Shown: positions 56,120 to 64,000 of the stretch, one piece after another
Layout: every line of letters starts with the position of its first letter
Position numbering within the stretch: position 1 is the stretch's first letter
Assembly (NCBI RefSeq): GCF_000176855.2
Contig: NC_015138.1
Span: 186,001-250,000 of the forward strand
DNA: 64,000 bases
Origin: Paracidovorax avenae ATCC 19860
Lineage (GTDB): Bacteria > Pseudomonadota > Gammaproteobacteria > Burkholderiales > Burkholderiaceae_C
Reading direction: 5' to 3'
Program-made: the position numbers and the translations under genes
Notes under the pieces: generated by a model
Seen by the model: the letters and a program-made list of their open reading frames with translations, nothing else
Database searches by the model: none
What the model was told of the DNA's origin: nothing

Positions 56120-56701
56120 ATGCAGTGGACCAACACCGCGACCCGTTTCGGGGCGCTCGCCAAATTCTTCCACTGGACGAGTGCCGCCGCATTCATCGGC
56201 GCCTACGTCGTCGTCTATTACGTCATCTGGTTCATGGACGACACGTCGGACGCATCCCTGCCCGTGCTCAACATCCATTGGGTGCTGGGCCTGATCGTGG
56301 GCTTCCTGGTGCTGCCGCGGCTGCTCTGGCGGCTGCTGGACGTGCAGCCCGAGGACCCGCCCGGCGCACCCCTGGAGCACGCCCTGGCCCATGCCGCGCA
56401 CTGGGGCCTCTACGGCCTGCTGGTCGCCATGCCGCTCACGGGCTACATCGGCACCGGGGCGCCCACGGATTTCGGGCTGTTCACGGTGACGGGGTTCAAC
56501 GAGACCGCACTCTTCGCCTGGATCAGCCGCACCTTCCAGGTGGGCTGGGAGGCGTTTGAGGCGCCGGTCGATGCCGTCCACCACTTCCTGGGCCAGTTCG
56601 TGGCCTGGGTCGTGGTGCTGTTGCACGTGGGGGCGGCGCTCTTCCACCACCGCGTGCGGCGCGACGACGTGCTCACCCGCATGCTGCCGGGCCGGCGCTA
56701 G
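56120..56701 (+). CDS. Cytochrome b561-family membrane protein
   Basis: 193 residues with four membrane helices. Candidate haem-ligand histidines are in FFHWTSAAAF (~18), NIHWVLG (~53), HAAHWGLYGLL and DAVHHFLGQFVAWVVVLLHVG. Family members accept electrons from quinol or donate to superoxide and other acceptors in the inner membrane. Its position behind a TetR gene suggests induction by a chemical or oxidative cue. The ribosome site is CCAAGGAGCACACC. Confidence 0.88.
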   Translation: MQWTNTATRFGALAKFFHWTSAAAFIGAYVVVYYVIWFMDDTSDASLPVLNIHWVLGLIVGFLVLPRLLWRLLDVQPEDPPGAPLEHALAHAAHWGLYGLLVAMPLTGYIGTGAPTDFGLFTVTGFNETALFAWISRTFQVGWEAFEAPVDAVHHFLGQFVAWVVVLLHVGAALFHHRVRRDDVLTRMLPGRR

Positions 56702-56843
56702 GGACCTCTGCCCTATGGTTTTCCGCTTACGCATTGCTGACAAATCAAGTGACCGAGCGCCACCCGGGGTGAATGGATTACAAATATTCACGTTTCCTCC
56801 CGGGTTCGGTATAACGGCGTGACTTTCTGTGGAGGAGAGCGCT

Positions 56844-57710
56844 TTGGTTTTCAAGCAATGGGCAGCGGTCGCGCTGCTGGCGTGCACCGCGGGTGCCCAC
56901 GCCTACGAGCCCCAGGCCGGCACCTGGGTCGTGTCGTCGGAAGTGGATGGCAAACCGGGGCGCGGCCTGTCGGTGGACGTGCAGAACGGCACGCTCGCCC
57001 TGCAGATGTATGCCTACGAGAACAGTGGCCAGCCCACGTTCTACCTCGCCGTGGGCACCGTGGCGGACAACAGGGTCACTGCGCGCCTGAACCGCTACAC
57101 CGGCGGCCGCTATTTCGGCAGCCCGGCGCAGTCGGGCACCGAGGCCGGCAGCCCCGGCAACGTGACCATCCGCTTCACCAGCGGGACGACCGGTTTCATC
57201 ACCTTCCCGAACGAGCCGGAAAAGCCCATCTCCCGCTTCAACTTCGGCTATCCGCAGAAGCCTTCCAGCCTGGCGGGCATCTGGACCTTCACCTCGGTGG
57301 GCTCCGAAGGGACCCGCGCCGATGCCGCCTTGCTGGACACGCCGCTTTCGGGCACCAGCAACGGCAATGGCCTGCTGGCGAGCAGCGACGGCCTGTTCGG
57401 CTGCGAGCACCAGGTGTCCGGCACCCTGGCGGGCAGCGTGCTGTGCGTGCGCGTCAACAGCAGCGGCACGCTGCAGCGCGTCTATGTGATGAACTACAGC
57501 ATCCACGACGGCGAGGGCTACTCGCAAGGGGCGAGCAGCAACACCCAGCAGTTCCTGGTCGCACGCCGCGTCGCCACGGCCAAGGGCGACGGCACGGGCA
57601 TCGCCCTGAAGTCGGCCGGCTCCGCGGAAGGCGCTGTGCCTCCCGCATCCCTGCAGGTTGCCCTGCGCTCCCACCTGGAAGCCGTGGCCCTGCAGGCCCC
57701 CGCGCCCTGA
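56844..57710 (+). CDS. Exported protein of unknown function
   Basis: 288 residues from a TTG start that follows GTGGAGGAGAGCGC at ideal spacing. A GTG 15 bases earlier coincides with the ribosome site and is less likely. A Sec signal peptide (VFKQWAAVALLACTAGAHA) is cleaved near residue 20. The mature part is beta-rich, starts YEPQAGTWVVSSEVDGKPGRG, and appears to have two related beta segments (GTWVVSSEVDGK... and AGIWTFTSVGSEG...). Two Cys (in FGCEHQ and VLCVRV) could form a disulfide. I do not recognise the family. It is probably periplasmic or secreted. Confidence 0.75.
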   Translation: MVFKQWAAVALLACTAGAHAYEPQAGTWVVSSEVDGKPGRGLSVDVQNGTLALQMYAYENSGQPTFYLAVGTVADNRVTARLNRYTGGRYFGSPAQSGTEAGSPGNVTIRFTSGTTGFITFPNEPEKPISRFNFGYPQKPSSLAGIWTFTSVGSEGTRADAALLDTPLSGTSNGNGLLASSDGLFGCEHQVSGTLAGSVLCVRVNSSGTLQRVYVMNYSIHDGEGYSQGASSNTQQFLVARRVATAKGDGTGIALKSAGSAEGAVPPASLQVALRSHLEAVALQAPAP

Positions 57711-57831
57711 GGCGGCGAGGCCTGGCCGTGTCGCGTCGCCGCGGGCACGCGCCGGCAGGCATGGCGCTCGCGGCCGCCAGGCCGCAGAATCCGGTCAGGC
57801 CGCCGTGCGCGGCGGGCCTTCCGGAAACGCC

Positions 57832-58926
57832 ATGCCCCCTTCATCCATCGATCCGCCGCTCCCGCCGCAGGGCGCCCTGGCGCGCCTGTTCGCGGAAGCC
57901 GCACTGCAGCGGCAGGGCATGCTGCTCGGCACCGACCGTGGCGGTGATGCAGCCCCCTCGGCCCCGGCCCCGCCGCAGGCTCCCGGCGCTGCCACGCCGC
58001 CCCCACCGTCCACTGAGCGCGTGAGCGTGTCGCCCGAGGCCCGCGCACGCGCGGATGCCGCGCTGGGCCCGGGTCCGGGCGCGGCTGCGCGCGGCGGGGC
58101 AGTGGTGCCGGGCACCACAGGCCAGGGTTCGCCGGGGGCAGGCCGCCCTCCGGCCGGGCTGCCTGGCCTGGCCGTGCCTGCGCCGGCCGCGGGCATGGCC
58201 CCGGTGGACGGCCCGGGCGAGGCCTGGCCTACCGGCGGGGTCGGCGGCCCCATGCGTTCCCTGCTGGGCATGCTGGTGCACGGCATGTCGGAGGCTGGCG
58301 GCCCGGCCCTGCGCGTGGTGTCGGCCCAGCCCTGGACGGCGGACATGGCGCGGGCGCTGCGGGCCGCTGTGTCGGCCCAGGGCGGCCCGGCCGCACTGCA
58401 GACCTGGCGGGTGGGGCAGGGCAGCGTGCAGGCGGAGGACGGCGAGCGGGGTTTCGCCTTCACGCTCCAGGTGCCATCGGCCTGGGCGGCGCGCGGTGCG
58501 GCCGCTGGAGCGTCCGCGGGCATGGCGGCATCCGCAGGCGCGCAGGCCCTGGCCATCCCGTTTCCCGGGCGGCAGGCGCGGCTGGAGCCGGGCGTGTTCG
58601 CACTGGTGCTGCAGCCGGCCCGGGACGACGCGGGTGCGCCGGGCAGGACGAGCGCGCTCCTGTCCCTGGAATTCCAGCCGCCGCCCCAGCAGGGCCTGTA
58701 CGGGCGCGAGTGGATGCAGCCCGCCCTGCGTGCCGATCCCTGGCTGCAGATGGCGGCGCTGCAGGCCAGCGGCTGGCGCCGCGAGGACGAGGAGGCCGAG
58801 GCCGCCGCGCGCCGGGGCGCGGTGCCGCCCTGCGACCAGCCGGGCTGCCCCTACGAAGGCCGGGCGCCCTGCGAGCAGCCCTTCTGCCTGGCGCTGCGGG
58901 TGCAGGCTCCCCGCTACCCGGCCTGA
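57832..58926 (+). CDS. Unknown Pro/Ala-rich protein with a C-terminal Cys cluster
   Basis: 364 residues. The first ~130 are low-complexity Pro/Ala/Gly. The folded part (~135-365) starts GPMRSLLGMLVHGM and contains PWTADMARALRAAV and a strand-rich LEPGVFALVLQPARD. Four cysteines with prolines occur near the end (CDQPGCPYEGRAPCEQPFC), spaced like a zinc or disulfide knuckle. No signal peptide. I recognise no family. A disordered N-terminus with a compact C-terminus recalls secretion-length-control proteins such as FliK, but nothing else supports that. It lies upstream of the gdhA terminator, convergent with gdhA. Confidence 0.65.
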   Translation: MPPSSIDPPLPPQGALARLFAEAALQRQGMLLGTDRGGDAAPSAPAPPQAPGAATPPPPSTERVSVSPEARARADAALGPGPGAAARGGAVVPGTTGQGSPGAGRPPAGLPGLAVPAPAAGMAPVDGPGEAWPTGGVGGPMRSLLGMLVHGMSEAGGPALRVVSAQPWTADMARALRAAVSAQGGPAALQTWRVGQGSVQAEDGERGFAFTLQVPSAWAARGAAAGASAGMAASAGAQALAIPFPGRQARLEPGVFALVLQPARDDAGAPGRTSALLSLEFQPPPQQGLYGREWMQPALRADPWLQMAALQASGWRREDEEAEAAARRGAVPPCDQPGCPYEGRAPCEQPFCLALRVQAPRYPA

Positions 58927-58985
58927 GCGGCCACGCTCCAGCGGGCGGCACGGTGCCGGGCCCGGTGGCGCGTGGCCATGCCGTG

Positions 58986-59022
58986 AAAAAAGCCGCCAGG
59001 CCCGGGTAGGGCGCTGGCGGCT
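58986..59022 (-). terminator. Intrinsic terminator of gdhA
   Basis: AGCCGCCAG (58991-58999) pairs with CTGGCGGCT (59014-59022) around a 14-base loop, and on the minus strand is followed by TTTTT. On the plus strand the stem is followed by TCTTCC, so it may also slow the opposing transcript. Confidence 0.8.
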
Positions 59023-59091
59023 TCTTCCTGCCGTGCACGCTCGGTGGGCGCGCGGGGCAGGAGGTCCGTCGGTGTTGCCGATGTCAGTGCA

Positions 59092-60393
<1,302 letters not shown>

Positions 60394-60526
60394 GCGGATG
60401 TTTCCCTTGGGTGTAGGAGGTAGGGTCAGGCAAGCGACTGTATGCCTCGCCCCACGGGCTGTCCAAGGCCTGAGTGTTTCCGGGTTATGCGGCAGATGCA
60501 TAACCGGGGTCCGCACCCCCGTGCCA

Positions 60527-61429
60527 TCACGGCTGCACGAAGCTCTTGAGCCAATCCAGGGTGGGGTTGAGTTCCCAGCCGTTGTTGCCGTAGAGGTAGC
60601 CGGAGTCCACCAGCAGGCCGGTGCACTGGGTGCCGTAGTAGCCGCCATAGCCCATGAAGCAATGGTCGGCATACCCATCCTGCACTTCGCTGTCCTTGAC
60701 GATGTACCAGCCGCTGCCGTTCCTCCCGCCGCAGGACTGCGCGCCGGGGCAGGCAAGGCCGGTCACCAGCGTGGCCGAGTCGCGGGCGATGCTCTCGTTG
60801 CCGCCGACGAACATGTCGCGCTCGCCATTGATGATGCGCAACCGGTCGCCGGGCAGCGAGTGGTTGCCGTTGGCGATGCAGCTGCCGAGGTTGTAGTAGG
60901 GGGTATAGGTCGCGCCGGTGCCCTGGCCGAAGGAAGCCACGACCCGGCTGTCATAGTCGTGCGCAAGCACCGAAATGATGGAGCCCTGGCTCAGGCCGCC
61001 GGTCACCACGCCCTTGGAACAATCCGCCTTGCCGCGCGAACAGACCTGGGCGATGGCGCTCTGGAGATTCCGGGCATCGAAGATGGCCCTTGCCCGGCTG
61101 CCGATGACGCTGCAGTCGCCGAAGCTGGTGTTGTCGTACTGGACGGACGCGGCCACGAAACCCTTGGCGGCCGCAGTGTTCACCGCGGCGAGAGACCAGT
61201 TGCTCTGGTAGGGCTCGCCGGTGCCGCCGATGTGGATGTACACCGGGTACCTGCCTGCGGCGGCGGGCTCCCGGCCGCTGATGCCATAGGTGGTGCCATA
61301 GCTGCTGTAGGACATGCTGAAACCGGTGGTGTCCGCCGCCGAAGCGGGGCCGCCGGTCGAGCCTGCGATGAGCAGGCCCAGCCATGGCAGGAACGAGCGG
61401 AACAGGGTCTTGCGTGCACGACGTTGCAT
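60527..61429 (-). CDS. Secreted alpha/beta-hydrolase-like protein with many cysteines
   Basis: 300 residues. A signal peptide ([21 protein letters not shown]) is cleaved near 31. The hydrolase core has [13 protein letters not shown] and the nucleophile elbow GGLSQGS (Ser147). The probable acid is in [10 protein letters not shown], and a histidine occurs in YADHCFMG. At least eight Cys in the mature protein (e.g. ~106, 130, 137) suggest disulfides in an extracellular enzyme. The strong start site is GGAGGTACCCACC. It may be exported through a type II system, in line with a plant-associated lifestyle, but the substrate is unknown. Confidence 0.75.
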   Translation of the reverse strand: MQRRARKTLFRSFLPWLGLLIAGSTGGPASAADTTGFSMSYSSYGTTYGISGREPAAAGRYPVYIHIGGTGEPYQSNWSLAAVNTAAAKGFVAASVQYDNTSFGDCSVIGSRARAIFDARNLQSAIAQVCSRGKADCSKGVVTGGLSQGSIISVLAHDYDSRVVASFGQGTGATYTPYYNLGSCIANGNHSLPGDRLRIINGERDMFVGGNESIARDSATLVTGLACPGAQSCGGRNGSGWYIVKDSEVQDGYADHCFMGYGGYYGTQCTGLLVDSGYLYGNNGWELNPTLDWLKSFVQP

Positions 61430-61607
61430 GGTGGGTACCTCCGGTGGTGCCGATGTGGTTGGACAAATGGCGTGTGCCGTATGGATGAGCAACCTATGAA
61501 AATACTCAATACAAACGCATCGGTGTGATTATTTTTGTTTATGCAAATATTTGCGTCCGGTTCTGCCTTGCCTGGCCGTTCCCGCCGCGGCCTGCCTGGC
61601 GGCCGAA
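61430..61607 (-). promoter_or_regulatory. AT-rich upstream region with a 12-base palindrome
   Basis: The 61490-61555 segment is strikingly AT-rich for this window and probably contains the promoter of the secreted hydrolase gene. GCAAATATTTGC (61543-61554) is a perfect palindrome and a possible operator. No -10/-35 pair stands out with confidence. Confidence 0.45.
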
Positions 61608-62495
61608 TCATTCGATCTTGAAATGGGCCAGCGCCGGATCGCCCTCGGGATAGCGCAGGTCGAGCTTGCGCAGCACCTCCCGCAGCACGGTGGCGATCAT
61701 CAGGTTGCGGTGGGTCTTGGAGTCGGCAGGCACGATGGTCCACGGCGCCCAGGGCGTGTGCGTGGCGGCCAGCAGCGTGGCGTAGGCGCGCTGGTAGTCG
61801 TCCCACTGCTTGCGGGCCGCGATGTCGCCCATCTCGAACTTCCAGTGCTTGGCCGGATCGTCCAGCCGGGCCTGCAGGCGTTCGCGCTGCTCGTCCTTGC
61901 TGATGTGCAGCATGAACTTGACGATCACCGTGCCGGTCTCGGCCAGCATGCGCTCGAAGTCGTTGATGTGCGCCAGGCGCTGGGCGTGCTGCTCGGGCGT
62001 GATCCAGCCCTGCACCACGGGCACCAGCACGTCCTCGTAGTGGCTGCGGTTGAAGACCACGGTCTCGCCCGCCGCCGGCACCTGGGCATGGATGCGCCAG
62101 AGGTAATCGTGCGCGCGCTCGGCCTCGGTGGGGGCTTTCCAGCCCACGGCGCGCACGCCCAGGGCGCTCATGCGGCCGAACACGCCGCGGACGGTGCCGT
62201 CCTTGCCGGAGGTGTCGGTGCCCTGCAGCAGCACCAGCAGCTTGTAGCGCCGGTCGGCGTAGAACAGGTTCTGCAGCCCGTCCAGCTCCTCGGCCAGGGC
62301 TTCCACGGCGGCCTTGTCCATGGCTTTCTCGCCCGAGGAAAACGGCTTGGCGCCGGGGTCGAAGCGTTCCAGGGGCAGGGGATCGGGCAGGCCCTTGCGG
62401 AGGGCCGGGAGGCTGGCGAACTCCTTCGGTTGCCAGCCGGCCCATTGGCGGGCCAGGGCGGGGTCGATGCGGGAGAAGGGCGGGGAAAATTCCAT
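61608..62495 (-). CDS. ppk2: Polyphosphate kinase 2 family protein
   Basis: 295 residues, one PPK2 domain. Walker A is LLVLLQGTDTSGKDGTVRGVF (~87-107), Walker B-like is VVFNRSHYEDVLVPVV, and the lid region is MLHISKDEQRERLQARLDDPAKHWKF. PPK2 enzymes use polyphosphate to phosphorylate nucleoside mono- or diphosphates. The single short domain and the N-terminal ~60-residue extension fit class III or class I, able to make NDP/NTP from NMP/NDP. The start follows AGGAGACACCCACCG. Confidence 0.88.
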   Translation of the reverse strand: MEFSPPFSRIDPALARQWAGWQPKEFASLPALRKGLPDPLPLERFDPGAKPFSSGEKAMDKAAVEALAEELDGLQNLFYADRRYKLLVLLQGTDTSGKDGTVRGVFGRMSALGVRAVGWKAPTEAERAHDYLWRIHAQVPAAGETVVFNRSHYEDVLVPVVQGWITPEQHAQRLAHINDFERMLAETGTVIVKFMLHISKDEQRERLQARLDDPAKHWKFEMGDIAARKQWDDYQRAYATLLAATHTPWAPWTIVPADSKTHRNLMIATVLREVLRKLDLRYPEGDPALAHFKIE

Positions 62496-62586
62496 CGGTG
62501 GGTGTCTCCTGGGCGATGGACCACTGTACCCGGCCCCCTGCGTGCCCTGCCGTGGGAGAAACGCGCTACCGCCGGGCCGCGCGCCT

Positions 62587-64000
62587 CTATTGCGCAGCTG
62601 CCACGTGCACCTCCGGCCTTCGGCCATCGTTCCAGCGCCCGCCGAGCGCACGCTCGACCTGCGCTGCCAACTGCAGCAGCAGGCCGTCGTGGCCCTGCCG
62701 GGCCTGTGCGTGGATGCCGAAGGGCAGGCCGTGGTCCTGCGCGCCCATGGGCAGGGAGATGGCCGGAATGCCGCAGAGGTTGGACAACGGCGTATAGGCG
62801 AAGAACTGCCAGAGGTTGTCGAACCAGTCCAGCACGTCGGGGTTGCTGCTGGTGGTGAGGTATTCGGTGGTGCCCACGGGCGGCGTGGGCCGCGCGGTGA
62901 TGGGGGTGAGCATGATGTCCCACTCCTCGAAGAAGGCGCCGAAGCCGCGCGCCGTGGTGTTGAACACGGTCTGCATGCGGTGGCGCTCGGCATAGGGCAG
63001 GCCGCGGCCCGCCTCCCAGATGCGGATGTTGATGGGCTCGATCAGGCCGGCGGGCGGGCGCTCCAGGCCGCGCCGCTCCAGCAGGCCGTTGATGACCTGG
63101 GCGAAGTTGCTGATGTAGCAGGTGGTCTGGGCACGGAAGGCGGCGCGCAGGTCCACCTGCGGCAGCGCCCACTCCACCTGGTGGCCCAGGCCTTCGAGGA
63201 AGCGGCCGGCCTTCTCCAGCTCGGCCACGATGGCGGGCGTGGCGCGGTAGTCGCCCCATTCGTGCGAGAGGGCGATGCGCAGCCGTGCCGGGTCGCGCCG
63301 GATCAGTTCGGTGTAGGGCTCGGGCGCGGTCCAGTAGGGCATGAACTCGCCCGGCGCGCCGCCCCGGCAGGCATCGACGAAGGCGGCGGTGTCGCGCACC
63401 GTGCGGCTGTGGCAGCCCTGGGTGGAGACGTAGCCCGTGATGTCCGAGGCATGGGGCGCGATGGAGAACACGCCGCGCGAGGGCTTGAGGCCGACGTTGC
63501 CGTTGAAGCCCGCGGGGATGCGGATGGAGCCGCCCCCGTCGGTGGCGTGCGACATCGGCACCACGCCCGCCGCCACGATGGCCGCCGTGCCGGCGGACGA
63601 GCCGCAGGTGGTGTAGCCGGTGTTCCAGGGGTTGCGCGTGACATAGACGGCCGGGTTCTCCGCCGAGCTGCACACGCCGAACTCCGGCGTGGTGGTGCGG
63701 CCCATGAGGTTCAGGCCCGCGCGGCGCATCTGCTGCACGAGCCAGGCGTCTTCGGTGGGGCGGTGGCCGCGCATGAAGAGCGAACCCTGCTCCTGCAGCC
63801 GGCCCGCCATGGTGGGGCCCAGGTCCTTCATGAAGAAGGGCACGCCGGCCAGCGGGCCGCCGGGCTGCATGCCGGCCTGCTGCGGGTCGGCCACCGCATC
63901 GGCGAAGACCTCGACCACCGCGCCCAGGGCGGGGTTGACCTTCGCCACGCCGGCCGCCGCCTGGGCGGCCAGTTCGGCGGGGGCCACCTCGCCCCGGCGC
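62587..64000 (-). CDS. Amidase (amidase signature family), N-terminus beyond the window
   Basis: At least 466 residues are visible, with the frame open at the window end, so a short N-terminal piece is missing. The Ser-cisSer-Lys triad is present: Lys in VPFFMKDLGPT, cis-Ser in the CGSSAGTAA loop, and Ser nucleophile in HATDGGGSIRIPAG. The C-terminal FTPLSNLCGIPAISLPMG-like stretch is typical. The family hydrolyses amides such as 6-aminohexanoate oligomers, indoleacetamide or aryl amides. The specific substrate cannot be told. It lies 91 bases upstream of ppk2 on the same strand. Confidence 0.9.
   Translation of the reverse strand, partial: RRGEVAPAELAAQAAAGVAKVNPALGAVVEVFADAVADPQQAGMQPGGPLAGVPFFMKDLGPTMAGRLQEQGSLFMRGHRPTEDAWLVQQMRRAGLNLMGRTTTPEFGVCSSAENPAVYVTRNPWNTGYTTCGSSAGTAAIVAAGVVPMSHATDGGGSIRIPAGFNGNVGLKPSRGVFSIAPHASDITGYVSTQGCHSRTVRDTAAFVDACRGGAPGEFMPYWTAPEPYTELIRRDPARLRIALSHEWGDYRATPAIVAELEKAGRFLEGLGHQVEWALPQVDLRAAFRAQTTCYISNFAQVINGLLERRGLERPPAGLIEPINIRIWEAGRGLPYAERHRMQTVFNTTARGFGAFFEEWDIMLTPITARPTPPVGTTEYLTTSSNPDVLDWFDNLWQFFAYTPLSNLCGIPAISLPMGAQDHGLPFGIHAQARQGHDGLLLQLAAQVERALGGRWNDGRRPEVHVAAAQ

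Overview
The window is dense, high-G+C bacterial chromosome. Gene style and content point to a beta-proteobacterium of the Comamonadaceae, most like a plant-associated Acidovorax/Paracidovorax. Two lines of evidence support this. Two divergent orphan genes each sit behind a perfect PIP box (TTCGB-N15-TTCGB), the site used by HrpX-type activators of type III secretion effectors in Xanthomonas, Ralstonia and plant-pathogenic Acidovorax. The window also encodes a complete route from salicylate to fumarate and pyruvate. No rRNA, tRNA, CRISPR array or intact insertion sequence was found.

Layout. 0-3.4 kb (minus): the 5' end of queC, a 50-residue membrane peptide, glucan biosynthesis protein OpgD and a threonine ammonia-lyase with an ACT domain. 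3.4-8.4 kb: the divergent candidate effector pair. 8.5-16.3 kb: an AidB-like acyl-CoA dehydrogenase, then a LysR regulator divergent from a gentisate operon (nagI-nagK-nagL-AAHS transporter), then an AraC regulator. 16.3-19.2 kb: an ornithine-cyclodeaminase-like gene and a threonine-synthase-like gene, divergent from a YheO-type regulator with palindromic operators between them. 19.3-21.1 kb: an alpha/beta hydrolase, an OmpW porin and a broken TonB-like fragment with a G10 tract. 21.1-25.9 kb: a lower-G+C island holding one 1383-residue protein (restriction-type nuclease, helical repeats, GreA/B-C-like domain, PIN-like domain), probably a defence factor. 25.9-30.1 kb: NagR-like regulator divergent from salicylate 5-hydroxylase nagAa-G-H-Ab.

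30-45 kb (minus): a chemoreceptor, a secreted hydrolase, an MFS transporter with two paralogous small-domain proteins, a sigma-54-type two-component pair, a stand-alone homocysteine methyltransferase module, a LysR regulator, and a Bug receptor / CoA-transferase / cupin / acyl-CoA dehydrogenase catabolic operon. 45-55.5 kb is rich in nucleic-acid repair: RecQ; a LexA-box-preceded gene pair (MmcB-like nuclease and a nuclease-DinG-like helicase fusion); and an RNA ligase + HD-polynucleotide kinase RNA-repair cassette. Two overlapping beta-lactamase-like paralogues lie among them. 55.4-64 kb: a TetR regulator with twin operators and cytochrome b561, two unknown proteins, glutamate dehydrogenase, a secreted hydrolase, a PPK2 kinase and a truncated amidase.

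Functionally, salicylate 5-hydroxylase makes gentisate, which NagI, NagL and NagK convert to central metabolites. Salicylate is a plant defence hormone, so this pathway and the PIP-box effectors may serve the same lifestyle. The best candidates for undescribed biology are the nuclease-GreA/B-PIN protein, the effector pair, the RNA-repair cassette, and the small-domain/MFS operon preceded by a sigma-54-like promoter next to a sigma-54 activator.
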